Assembly: GCF_000004075.3 (NCBI RefSeq)
Contig: NC_026658.2
Coordinates: 24,850,075-24,914,074, forward strand
DNA: 64,000 nt
From: Cucumis sativus
Taxonomy: Eukaryota; Streptophyta; Magnoliopsida; Cucurbitales; Cucurbitaceae
Direction of reading: 5' to 3'
The notes under the pieces were generated by a model. That model was not told the origin of the DNA. It was given only the letters and a program-made list of their open reading frames with translations, and made no database searches. The position numbers and the translations under genes were made by a program. This document shows positions 22,566 to 35,637 of the stretch, one piece after another (position 1 is the first letter of the stretch; every line of letters starts with the position of its first letter).

Positions 22566-25500
22566 GACAAAGCTTCTTTCCATGTCTTTCTACAATGTTA
22601 GTAACATGTAATGAATTCTAATCCAAATCCAATCCATTTCAACCTTGTTTTCTTCGAATCTTTTGGCTCAAAATTCTGAGGAGGTGTTTGGACCAAAGAG
22701 TTCCTAAGTTATAAACTCTACTCCAAGAGTTCATAACTCTCCAAACTCTACAATTCTTTAGAAATCACAACTCCACTTATTGTCTCAAACTCTTCTGAAA
22801 GGTTTTGCACAGTTAAGAAAGGACTATGTAGGCGGGAAGAAGTTTCATTCAAGTAATGCAAAATAATAATTGGATGTGCTTTCTCGTTTTTTACTGGTCT
22901 TTTTTGATTTATGGGAAGTACCAATCCAGCTAAGAGCCATTGCTAATAATGCAAACAGGCCATGGCTTTGACCAAAAACCCATATTTTTATTCTCACATA
23001 CCTTTTCTTCTTTCTTTTATGTGTCTCTCAATCTGCAGACCCATCATCATAGCCATTCCTGCTTTGATGGTGTAGTTTTTTTTTTCTTTAACCTGAGACT
23101 CTGGCTAAAGGCCACACAAAGTCACCACTTTTACTTTTCTTTATCCAACCAAAGATTTTGAAACAAAAGTCTCATCAAAGGAAGAAAACTTTGGCTTATT
23201 ATAGGAATTAATAGCAAAGAAAAGAAAAGAAAAGAAAAAGACAACTGGTTTGCATAAGATTGTGTTTCATGTGTGCTGTTAAAAAGCAAAAATGGAATGG
23301 GGGATTTGTTGAGTATTTGAAATCCCACTTTTGCTATAATTTGTTGGATTATTAGAGGAATGGGGTCATCGCCATTTTACTTTCTTTGTGTAAACACTTG
23401 AAATTAATTTCAATTTCAAGTGGGTCTCATTGGTACGTGTGTAACTGCTAGTTCTGCACGAGTGACCAACTGCCATCTCCATTGTTTGCTAAACTGAAGT
23501 AACATTTTAAATCAACTAAGAGAACAAAGACTTAGAACTTCCACAAACTTTGTTGAACTATGATAGACATAGAATCTCCAAACCTAGTGTTTATAGGCAA
23601 TTTTCAAAAGTCTAAATGATTTTTCAAGGGTGTCAAATGATTTAAGTTTTGTTCTTATCTTTCAACTTCTAAAATATACTTCTAATCTTTTTATAACATA
23701 ATTGTTTTAGTTTATGAACTTTAAATAAAATTTGAAAATTTGAATTGTTTTCAAATATATAAAAAATATGATATATTTTATGGATATTTCTACTAGTCGA
23801 CGAAATAAAATTAAATAGACTTTAAAATTTTATGTCAACAGTTTATGTACTAATTAAAAACAAGATGATTAATGTGATAATGAATAAATATTAAAGATAA
23901 CTCTTACTTTTTTTTTAACCCTTTTTCTTTCTTTCTTTCTTTTGCTACATAACTTAGGCCCATAGATTTCCCCCCTCTTTTCTTTTTGACAATTATCAAA
24001 GTTCTCCCTTTCTTTTATTCTCATCTTTTGACCTTTCCTTTGATAGAGATCATAATTAAAACCTACCATAGGAAAAGAAACTTAAAGTCGATTTGGTAGA
24101 AAATTCAAATTTTGTTTCATGTTTTATGTTTTTAGATTCATTCATTTTAACAAGGTATGTTTTAGAGGTTATTCAAAAAAAAAAAAAAACTCTTATTGAA
24201 TTTTCAAACCTTTCCGATTCTAAAAATAATTGTTTTTATTGTTTAAACTTGAATTTTATATGTTTAAAAAGCATAATTATATTAAATATATATATATATA
24301 TAATTTAAAAATACAATATAAACTCAATTCTTTTTTTAGAAAAGGAAAACTCAATTTATTTTTATAAGTTTTATAATCATACAGAATAATAAATATATAA
24401 AATTTTAGGTTAAATTACAAATTTGGGTCATGTGATTTTAATATAATAGAATTTAGTTTTTATGGTTTATAATTGACATCATTTTGATTTGATAAAATCA
24501 TATAAAATAGTCTCACTCGAAGAGACTATTTATTAAAGATTTTAAATCACAAGGACTATATATGAGTTTTACGAGACTCCGTATGCTAAACTCTAACTTT
24601 CTCCACTTAACTAATTTTTTAAATATAAATTATATTTATAAATAAATTAATAGTAGCTTATTGTCAGCTAAATCTGCTCGGACAGTAAGACTAGTTTTAT
24701 GATTCATAAATATATTGTATGAAACACAATAACTTTTTTAAAAAACTAAAATCTAATTTTTGAATCTGTCACCCAACACATATATAAAAACATCAAATAC
24801 AACTTGATTTTGATTGAATATCTTGTTTTCAAATTTCTATTATCATACTCTTTACCAAACATATCCTTATTTAAAAAAAATATATTCCACTACGTTTATA
24901 GTGAACTAAAAGATCGTTTTACCACTGGACGCTTTTAGTACTTGTATTTGTTCGTTTGTGCATATTATATAAAAAGCATAAAGTTGAAAAGTGTAAAACC
25001 TATATCAAAACTTTTGGATGATTTGAATAGAAGTCTTGAACTACACATATACTATACTTACTCAACATATATTTATCATCCTAACTTGCATTAAACTTGT
25101 AATATTGCCAACAAAGTTTTATCATCCTAATTTACATTAAACTTGTAATATTGCCAATAAAGTTTAGCTCAACTTAACTTGTACTTGACTTGACGAACAA
25201 AGATATCCCAACTACGACTCTTCCTTTATAAAGAATTTGTAATATTATTATAAATTATATTTAAAAAAAAGGTTTAGAAACCCACCACATGAAGTATATA
25301 TATATATAGACATTTCAACAACCACTACATAACAAAGAAGAAGAGAAAAGGATTAGATTTTGTGTCAACAAAAGATTTGAAAAGACTCCAACATCAAAAT
25401 TACTTCATATTTATCAATCTTAAATTAAATAAAAAAAAAAAAAGAGAGAGTGGAAAATGTTAAAAGATTTATCTTGAAAGCTCCATTTTTAGGTTAAATT

Positions 25501-26069
25501 AGTCAACCCTTAAGATTTAATTAATCATATAATAAAGGGGTTGGTTGTTTACAGGTTGGATTTAGATTTGGATTTGGATACCCATTTCCCTAATTACAAA
25601 GTCGGTGTTTTCATTGGTTTCACAATTATTAATAAATCTCCATTCTTTAAATACTAATTTCAAATTTTGTGTTATTACAGGACACAAATCTAACACTGAC
25701 CTTACTAAAAATAAAATAAAATGAGAGACATTTATCAATCTATAGATTCAATTCGATTAACCATTCTTTTATATCTTTTTCTCGCATTTGCACCCTATAC
25801 AAATGATGTTCTAAAAATCAAATGTAACACTAGCTAAATATTTTGTCCATTTTTTTTTTCATTTTTTTCAATAATTATCTTAAAAATAAATATCCGTTCA
25901 TTGATTTTTTGGGGTTAAATTATTAATAAATCTAAGGAACTTTTGCTTTGTTTTGTTTTAGAATATAAATTCAACTATACTAGGAGAAATTTTAATTTAG
26001 AAAAAAATAACAAGAAATTTAATTAGACATTATAATCAACTTTTTTTTCTTTTAATTATTGAAGTGAGG
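22566..26069. other. 3' flank of the ANT-like gene and AT-rich intergenic DNA
   Basis: 22707-22738 forms a near-perfect hairpin (13-bp arms, one mismatch, 6-nt loop), about 140 bp after the stop codon. 23216-23241 is an (AAAGA)n run. 24285-24302 is an (AT)n run. 25072-25117 and 25118-25163 are a 46-bp tandem duplication with a few differences. No gene is supported. Confidence 0.55.
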
Positions 26070-26245
26070 ATGGGGGAATCTGGGCTTCAGATTAGCTATA
26101 AAAAGCCCAGAAACTTTGTGGGCCCAAAGTAGGATTTTCAGCCCAGTTGATAGGCCTCGTTATTTGGTCCGAATATAGCCTATTGCTTTCCCGATCTTAT
26201 TATTAGGGCCGTCACCCATGACAAACACATACAGGGCTACTAATG
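26070..26245. promoter_or_regulatory. Isolated site-II-rich, GC-richer island in gene-poor DNA
   Basis: It holds TGGGCTT 26081-26087, AGCCCAG 26104-26110, the palindrome TGGGCCCA 26119-26126, AGCCCAG 26140-26146 and further GGCC-containing sites up to 26212. A TATAAAA lies at 26097-26103. This looks like a promoter of a broadly expressed gene, yet no coding sequence is visible within several kb on either side. It may drive a non-coding RNA or be a stranded promoter copy. Confidence 0.35.
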
Positions 26246-29200
26246 TAAATTAACATTTTGGATCATTTTCATAATTATATATATTATATATATACATCTT
26301 CCTTATATTGATGCAAAATAGCACAAAGAATTTACAAAAATATTATTGACCAATTAAATAATTTTTTTGGGTTTCAAAAATAGGAAAAAAAAATTATTTA
26401 AAGAAAGAATCATTAAAGACAAAATCATTACATTTGATTTTAAGGAAAATATTTTATCAAATTTTCAATTTTTTTTAAATGTAAAGTATATATGCTATTC
26501 ACTTGCTATCATTTACAAGATATTAATGATAGTAACCAATAGCACAAATCTCAACAATTATTTGGACTGCAAATTTAAATTTAAAATGAAATAAGAATAT
26601 TTTCCGAATTCATTTCTAAATCGAATAGGTACGTCATTGAATTAATATCGTCCATCATAATTTAAGAGTGTGCCATATGTGTATTTCATTGTCTTCATAT
26701 ACCATATAAGATATGAGCAATATAGCAAAAATGTAGCATTAACGAATTTTCAATTGTGGATACATATGGATCATTAGTATACTAAAACAACTGCTATTAT
26801 CCACAATATAACAACTTATATAAATTTTCAATTACTATTGTTGATAGTTGTTAATAGTGATAGCTGAAAATTTGAGAATAATTACTCGCAATAGTGACGA
26901 ATAGAAAGTTATCGCATATAGTTTTTATACGTGATGACAACTTTATAGCAACTATAATGATAACAACTGATAGCATTTGTTAATGGTAGCTGCTCTTATT
27001 AATAGATAGCTTATAATTTGAAAATTTTGAGAAGAAGAGAATAAAATGGTGACAAATTTTTTAACCTTTTACTAATTTTTATGTTATATATGCAATTATT
27101 TTATTTTTGTAGTATATATTTGGTTATTTTTTACATGAATGTCATAAATACTCCTAATCAAAATATAACATTAGCGAGATATTTTACCTCATTTTAGACC
27201 TCAATAACAATAATAAACTAATATTAGACTACTCTTTAAAAAGGTTTAAAGCTTTACATATGAAACCAATGCAGTAAAACCCTCCCATGAAACTTAAACA
27301 AAATTAATGTAGGTATACCAGAAAACTTTCAGAACTTTTCATCATTATTAATCATAATAGTCGACCTTGAAAAATATTGCCAAATTATTAGTTTACTAAT
27401 TAATGCATGCAATACAATACATAAATTAGTAATAGTTTTTACTTTTTAGCCTAGGAAAAGTTTGTATAGAAATTTATATTGCTCATGTAGACTTGGTGAT
27501 CCCGGTAGCATGTGTTATAGGCTACTCTTGTTTTGCCAAACCCTCAACACTTTGAAATTTATGTATGTAACTCAAAATCATATATTATTGGTATCGGATT
27601 GAACATAAAAATATTACATACCTCTATTAATTTGATATGTTACCTAGTTTCTACTTAATTTGAGTATTATAGCATTGTTAGATTTGTTATGTTGACTTTT
27701 ATATTAGTAAAAAAAGATAAAGATCATTAGGTATATGGCACATACCAAGATTTGATTACCTCATGTAAGAGTTGAGATGCATGCTCTTTAACTCGGTTAT
27801 GAGAGCCTTGAGATCTTCCCCAATATCTTTCGACACACGAGCCCATATGAACCTCGCGAATTGTGAGTACTGTTGTTGGCCTTCATTTTGCCCATAACAC
27901 TTACTAATGTATAGAGGGCAAGGCAAGTATTTTACACCCATGCAAAATGATGTGGTGGGCAAACACAATTCACGATAAAAATTTCAAACAAATTCATGAT
28001 ACCGTAGATGGCAAAGGGAATTTTGGGAGAAGTAAAAATCTGTATATTAATGACCAGAAATCATTCATAATAATCCACAGAGATTATATTATATACATAG
28101 GAAATTGCAACCACAGAGAAAGAGAGAGAGAGAGAGAGATGGGAATTACAAAATTACAAAATTTAAAATAATGACTTTTCAATGATTATCCATTACGGTT
28201 TGGTTTGTTTTAGTAGTGATAGACACAACTGATCAAAACGTTTGAAACCTACATTCTTAAAATCAAAGCAAAGATATTGTCCCTTTATTTATATATATAT
28301 AAATCGTTTGTTTGTTTGTTTAAATAATTGAAGTAATGTAAATGGAAATGGTGGAAAATGGCGACTGTTTTACGCATCGGGGGGAGATTGCAAAATTTAA
28401 AAGGGTTAGCTTATTTATCTCTAGCTTGTGGATGTGGGAACATTCAATTGGAAGTTGTTTATATATGTCTCCAATTTGATTTAATTCTATCATTTAATTA
28501 ATCTCTGCAATGGGGTTGATGGAGATCTAAGTCTATGAATAATATTGCCTTCTCAATATTCTTTCTGTGTGTTACATTAAATATGTTTCTAACTTCCATT
28601 TCACATCATCATCATCATATGACACACAACACCTTTGGTTTTAGTTGGTCCTGTGACATTATGATTAATAGACCTGTTGCTTTACCTATTTGATGTAATG
28701 TGGTGGTTTTTATTATATAAATAGATGCATGCGAGAGTAAAACCATTGCAGTGAGAATTTGGTATTTATAAGAAGAATACATTTTATCTTGCTTGTTCAT
28801 ACAACAAAAGTCAACATTGGTGTGAGATTTTTTAAATGATTTAAAATGTGAAATTATTATAAATAGCAAAATTGTTAAAATTATTTACAAAATTTTAAAA
28901 TTTGTTAATGATATAGACTAATAAATTTTAATTTTATAAATTTTTTATTAAAGGAGAATAAAATCATGTTGTAGAGATAGGTAAATTTTTTTATTATAAT
29001 ATGTATGAAGGAATGGAAGAAATAATATTACCAATACATTTGGATTTTAAAACTTCAAACGGGTTTAAATAAATTTATATTTTATATGTTTTTTGTTTTG
29101 AATTTTATTTTGGAATAATATTACCAATATATTTGTCTCGTACTCTCATTTAGGAATCAATTGAAAAGAGACTTTTTTTTTTCTTGGAAGTTGTGAACAC

Positions 29201-32200
29201 GAAACTCTTTGGACGATCTTTCATTTAATGAAACGAAATCTAATTGGCATAGACTAATAATATGAAACAACTAGATAATATAATGTCATAAAATATAACT
29301 CGTACTTCTTCAACTCACAAAGCTTAAATCACAATTTTAGGGTTAAATAATTTATTCTATGAAACTTAAAACTTGTAGGAGCCGTATCTAATATCTAAAT
29401 TATTTTAGTTGTATTATAATAATATATGTGATTTTATATTATTTTAGTTTAAGAAGTAAATTATAACATAAAAATGATAAATATAAAATAATAAAAATGG
29501 TGGTAAGTTAAGGTTTAGAAATAGTGTTTTATTATAGTTAATTGGAAACTTTTATATAACACATTTAATGTAACAATAAGTAGTTATTATAGTATTTGTT
29601 CCAAATGGGTCAAGGACTACTTAATTTTATAATAATTGAATTTTTAAATTTTAATGTGTACATATAAGTCTTCAACTATTTAGTATCTTATAAAAATTTA
29701 GTACTTGATATTGATTTTGTTCTATATATAGAGAGAATTGTATTTTATAAAAATATTGAATATCCAATTAGTTTATAGTTTTATTTGTGCAGTAAATACG
29801 ATTCATCTTCACATAAGTCTCTACGACAAAGAAAAAATTGCAATTTTAAGGTACAAAATATAAATTGTTAAATAGTAAAGTTCATTAAATTTTATAACAT
29901 AAGTAAACAAGTACTAAATCGTTACCATCTTAAGTTTAAAAAATAAATTATCACTTCTATAAAAGTTTAGAGCCAAAAGGCAATTTTTAAGAAAATTGTT
30001 TGAAAGCTGAAAATATTTATAAATATAGTAAAATCTCTAAATAAACGTAGTTTACAGTATCTATTTGTAAATATTTTGATTCATTTTATTATATTTAAAA
30101 CAAACTATAATTCAAAACATAAACTTAATTTATAGTTTTAATTATTTGATATTTTAAACTAAAATTCTAGTCTCTATTATTTAAAAAAAACATAAATTTA
30201 CTGGACATGCACATAAAATATAAATCATAATTAGGGATTAAATTGTTTTTTTTTTTTTTTTGTTTAAATGTAGTATTAAACCTAAGAGAAAAGGAAGAGT
30301 GATGGATGAAATGATTATAAGAGTACTTTGGTGCGCATGCAACACCCATTTTGATTGGCTAACATATATATATTATGTAATATATATATTTACTAAACTT
30401 GTCTGGTCATGAACCAATGAAGTACAATTACACCAAAATTACTTTAATTAATCATGATTATATTTGTTTAATGCACGTAAGTATGAGTAATTAAGTTTTG
30501 ATGGGCATCTTTATTTTTTTGTTCTTTAAAAAAGATTATTTACTTAGAAGAGAGAAAGAGAGATAAATGTGTGGTTGCTTTTTGTAAAGAAAAAGAAAAG
30601 AGAAAAGCATTTATTTAAAAAGTGTGATGGGATGAAGCATCAAGCATGGGCTAAGATTAGCTTTGTAAAGTAACATGTTTTTAAAGAAACTCCCACTCCC
30701 TAATTAATTTTATATATTATTTACACATCAATTAAATAACATTACAAAGTTAGCTAACATTTACTCCAACAACCTTCAATTATTTTCCTTCGTCAACCTC
30801 GATTTTTACGTTTTAGATTTTATTTATCATTCACTCAATTATCTCGTCTATATGATCGATCTTTTTTTTCTTTCTCCATCTTTTACGTGCATAAGAATTC
30901 AAAATCATTGATCATCCTAATACTAATATTTTAGTCTTAAAAGTTTTGCTAGGTAACCATCTTAGTCCATAAAATTAATCTCGTACTTTAGATTTTTTAT
31001 TCTTGAAAAAGCAAGAGTAAAAAGTGTGAATCATGGGTGAGGATAAATTTGACTTAAATTTTATGAAAATTAATCGAGAAAAACATTATTTTTTGTATTA
31101 AAATAAAGTGTTACATTTAAAGTTGGTGGAAATAATATAATTTTTCAATAATTGACCTATATATTTTTCTATTGGTTATTAAGAAAAACAGACTAGTTGC
31201 TAGGGTGCATGCCCCATTGATGAAGATGTTACCTTAACCTCATGCATGTTCATTTTTTTCTTTCTCCTTTAAAGTCAAAGTTTTTATCAAATTCGAATAT
31301 GACTCGTATTTAAATCTTGTGTATTAATATTTCTTAAGTCTTAACCGTATACAAGTCATGAACCTAATTAGATTAAAGACCATGAAGAGAGATTGAGTAC
31401 TTTAGAATGTTGGATCGAGAGAGAAATTCAAATCAATTGAGTTTATTCATTATAATCAGGAAAGAAATGTAATTGTTAATAAAATTACAAAAATCGTTAG
31501 AGCCAATAAAATTGACTGGGGAATGATTTTCGAATCAACTAACATGGATTATAAATCAACTCCTACGTAATTTGTGTATGTTTATTGCCTCGTATAGTTT
31601 TAAATAAAATTCTTATTTCTTTTTCTAAACAATATAATTACTCCTAACACAAATCATAGATAAATCAAAGTTCTAGAATTTTAAGCATTTCAACTACTTA
31701 AATGGATACAAATTCAAACAAATCATTATGTGTTATTATAGATCGGTGAAACAATTGAAATCAATAAATCCAAACCACAAATCTAATGATTTTTAACAAC
31801 TCACATAATAGTTGAGTTATGATCATTTTAACTCGGTTGTAAAGAAATTGCATAAAGTATGATAGATTAATATAACACAAGTCGACATCAAAGCTTTTAG
31901 AGATGAAAAAAAAAAACAAAACAGAAAAGTAGGGCAAAAATCCATTGAGATTCTTGTTTAATATACCCAACCCCATCATTGATAGTGATAGAGGACCACA
32001 CAAATCGCACGCGTGAGATTGCTCAACTCTTCATATCACACCTTATAATATATAATAACTCTTAACAATTTCAACTTCAATTCATTTTTCCATTCAATCA
32101 AATAGTATATAATAAAAGATAATTATAGATGATACCAATTTTGGTGGATGATAATATCGTTAAAAAAACTTAGAAATATGACATAATTTGTATGAACGAT

Positions 32201-33306
32201 GTCGGTGATAAACCAATATTTTTAATACGATATATCAGTGGTAAATTATGATATATTTGGTTATATTTATAACATTTTTTTAAAAAATATTGTTATATAT
32301 GCTTTGAATATAGATGCTATATTTGTAATTGGTGTTAGAAAAGTTTAGTAAAACTTAAATTTAGTTTGCTAATTTATTGTTAATTTTTACTGTAAATTTT
32401 GTAAATATACGAGGCATTTGCAAATATAGCAAAAATTTAAATTCTATTAAAGATAAAAATCGACAAATTTCTATCTCTCTTTATCAATGTTACTAATACC
32501 TATGATAATAAAAAAATTTATTATATTTTATCAAATTTGTCATATATATATATATTTTTTTTTGCAATTCTCGTTATATATTTTATTTTATTACATGCAA
32601 ATCATTATTGAAATTGGGATTAAGTTTAAATATTTATTTAAAAAAGGACTAAAATTAGACAATCTATGGAAGAGAGATTTAATGGACTAACTTGAATTCA
32701 ATAAATTAGTTACTTATTTATTTATATTGATATCATAAAGAAAAAAAAAGGTTGAATTTACTTTTAAATAGAAGCTAAGTTTGGGGAATGTATTAAAAAA
32801 ATGTAATTAAAAAAAAAAAGGGATATGGGTGGGGGTTAGGCGAATGTGAGAGTAATGATTGAATTGATATTGGTGTTTTTAAGATTTAAATCTAAAGAAA
32901 TGGAAAATTGAAAATTGAAAATTGAAATGAAGGAATGAAAAGAGAAAGGGCCCTACTTGGAGAAAGGAGGAATGATTTGGAGTGAGAAGGCACAGTGATA
33001 AGTTTGATGTACCATCACAATCATGCATCTTCTTTATAATACTATTGACTAACCACTCCTACTTCATTGGGCCCTCACATTACTACATATAATCCATGTT
33101 TTTTCTCTCTTTTATCAAATTTTTTTGTTATCAATAATTTTATATAAATAGAAAATAGTAAACATTATAGCAAATAAAGTTTAAGATAATAATGCTTTAA
33201 CTATAATATTTGAAGTCTCGAACCTGTAATAGATAGGATCTCACTCCACCATCTTTTAAATTGTGGGACCAAATACTTAGTTGTTTCTTAATTTGAGTTA
33301 TTGTGT
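26246..33306. other. Long gene-poor AT-rich region
   Basis: 26740-27020 has internally repetitive 'gatagttgttaatagtgatagc' style sequence, possibly a MITE. 28119-28139 is an (AG)n microsatellite. 27756-27968 (minus) is an unrecognised 70-residue frame ending beside a donor-like GAGGTAATC. Stretches at 29995-30105 and 32390-32530 resemble other AT-rich 'tttataaatatagtaaaat' copies in this window. No firm gene. Confidence 0.5.
27756..27968 (-). other. Unrecognised possible exon or gene fragment
   Basis: The minus strand has a 70-residue frame (MGVKYLPCPLYISKCYGQ then QQQYSQFARFIWARVSKD and DLKALITELKSMHLNSYM) with more protein-like composition and higher GC than its surroundings. The stop is immediately preceded by ATGAG|GTAATC, which could be a donor, so this may be an exon of a larger or dead gene. 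I do not recognise the family. No partner exon was found nearby. Confidence 0.22.
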
Positions 33307-33720
33307 TTAAATTATGAATTTCTTTGGTGTTTGAAGGAAGGAGTTGGTTGAGGTTATAAGGTCAAGTAAATTAAAATGAACCATGATTGAGAGAAGATCG
33401 TTTTCTTGGAAGATGGTATGTTCCACTAAACTCGAAGTTGGATTAGAATATATAATATTAGGTAGAGGAGAAATATAGGGAATTGATATTAGGAAGGGCT
33501 GAGGGGAGGGGAGGGGGTGTTGACCAAAAGGGTTGAGGGGTTTGACTGAAGTGGCTAGCTGGCTTGTGATTGGGTGTGGTTTGAAGATGGAGACAGGAAC
33601 AATAGCTGGAAATGGTAGAGCAGGACAAGCAAGTAAATTTTGATGATTAGATTCCAATATTCCATATGTTGCTAACCCCAAAGCACCTCTAAATCAAATA
33701 AAAGAATATATAACACAAAC
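33307..33720 (-). other. Unrecognised proline-rich frame with a G-quadruplex-like tract
   Basis: A 124-residue minus-strand frame without an ATG at its start may be an exon beginning after a ttgatttag acceptor near 33690. It reads GLATYGILESNHQNLLACP then a Pro/Ile-rich region. On the plus strand the same DNA contains ggg-ctga-gggg-a-gggg-a-ggggg at 33496-33517, a candidate G-quadruplex. No family is recognised, and it may be non-coding. Confidence 0.2.
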
Positions 33721-34715
33721 CCAACCTTACATATTACAGCTGTTTCTCTTTCTCTTTCTCTTTCTTTCATTAAACTAATACTCTCCTTTCCTTTTTTAAA
33801 ACTTCCCCTTTCCCCTTTCCCCCCTTCCCACCCTTTCCCTTTAATCTCTTTCTAAACTATTCCCATGACTTCCTATTCCTAATCTCCTTTCTTTATCCAT
33901 CTTCATCTAATCTTCAAACACTCGTTTCAATTTGATGGACTATAATGTCATATCTAATATTTAAGATTCCATCCGTCTATGTTAGAAAGAGTATTGATTT
34001 TCTTAGTTTTTTTTTAATATAGGATTTTCAATCTCTTAACATTAAACATTCAATTTTGATAGTTGATTGCCAAATGATATATAATTAAATTTATCTTTAT
34101 ACACTAATTTAATAAAAAAATAAAGTTAAAAATGATAATCGAAAGAGATTAGGAGTTGTTATAGAGTGCAGGTAAAAAAAAATAGAACATAAAAGTTGCA
34201 AAATGAGGTTAGGTAGAAATGATAATGATTTAGTGTGAAGAAAGGGGAGGAGGGTTAGTTGGCCAAAGAGGGGGAAAAAATAAGTGTGTAACAGCAAAGA
34301 AGTGTCTTTTAGAAATGGAGGCAAATGTGTCAGTTAAATAAGAGAAAGTATATGAAAGGAAGAAGCAAAGCAAAGAAGCAAGCTTGGCCTTCAAGAGAAG
34401 AACATCTCCCCCCTTCTCCACTACTACTTCACTTCTCCTATGATTAGTATGAAAGAGAGAGAGAGAGAGAGAAAACAGAGTAATTTAATACAAAGCTGCA
34501 GAAGTGAGAGAAATTTCCCAATATTAAAGTAGATGAAGATACATAATTTTTCATATATATTTTTTTAAATTTTAGGTTTTATGCAATAATTTAGCATCAA
34601 GAGCAGTTGGCATTAGTTAGTCTTTGTCTGTCTTTTAATATCATACATTACATGTCACTTGTTAAGGGTAGACAGGTGAGCAATGTCTGAGTTTTCTCTC
34701 TCACCTCTCTTTGGT
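33721..34715. other. Upstream region of the bHLH gene, pyrimidine/purine-rich tracts
   Basis: It contains (TTTCTC)n at about 33741-33770, C-rich blocks near 33800-33840, and an (AG)n microsatellite at 34454-34471. No gene is seen. Confidence 0.5.
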
Positions 34716-35637
34716 CTTTGATCTATAAAAACTTTGCCTTTTATGCTACAAACCCAATTGCTGAATTTCTGTTTTTTCATTGCTCATTCACATTCAAAAC
34801 TCTAAATTTATTATTACCCTTCCCCAAAATTTTCATTTCAACCTCAATTTTTCTGTCTTTTCTTGGTTAAAGATACCAGGATATCTACAAAACCCTTTCT
34901 GCAATTTAGCCTTTCCTTTTCATCTCTTCATCATCTGAATCTCCATTGGTTACTATTACTATTTCATTTCCTGAAAATTTGCAGAAACCCCCTTTTCACA
35001 TTTCTTTTAATTCTGCTGTAAGGAAGAAAAAAAGAAAAAAAAGAAAAAAAAAAGAGCCTTCTCTCAAATCAATCATATTTTGGTATTTGATTGGATGTAG
35101 AGCTTGGAAAATGTTTTTCTTCCTTACCCAAAAGTGAAAAGGGAATCTCCTTTCCTTTTACTGCATTGATGAGCTGTTTCATAGCTAATGTCATTGTTTG
35201 TTGTCTCTACTTTATACTCTGAAAGTTTCACTTTCTTGTCTTCCCCTTCAAATATTATTGTTTTTTTTCTTTTTCTTTCCTTTTTGAATTTGAACAGAGT
35301 AGAACAGAGCAAGCTTCTTCTTCACCTTCAAGTGGCTCTTCTTCTTAAACATTCCATTTCTTTTTTTTTTCCCCTCTTTAACTTTCGTATCCATAGGGAT
35401 GCTGCATTTGAGAAGCTGCTTTTACTTTAACGTCTTATAAAGCTGCAAAGTTTATATTTTGTTCTTTGTTTAGTCTCACAAGATATCACTCGCTCAGCTC
35501 TGGTCAAAACCGCCTTTCCTTTTTTAATTTTTTAAGTTTTTGTTTTTCCTCTCATTGGAAGTAACTGTAAACCAACTGTTGTAGACTGGTTTGTTTGATT
35601 AGCTCTTGAATTTCAGAAGGGAGGAGGAAAAACAAAA
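34716..35637 (+). promoter_or_regulatory. Core promoter and long leader of the bHLH gene (predicted)
   Basis: A TATAAAA box at 34724-34730 predicts transcription start near 34755, followed by a pyrimidine-rich leader. Several upstream ATGs occur (for example near 35111 and 35168). A good acceptor, ttgaatttcag, lies about 20 bases before the start codon. A UTR intron that removes those ATGs is therefore likely; its donor is not fixed. Confidence 0.45.
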
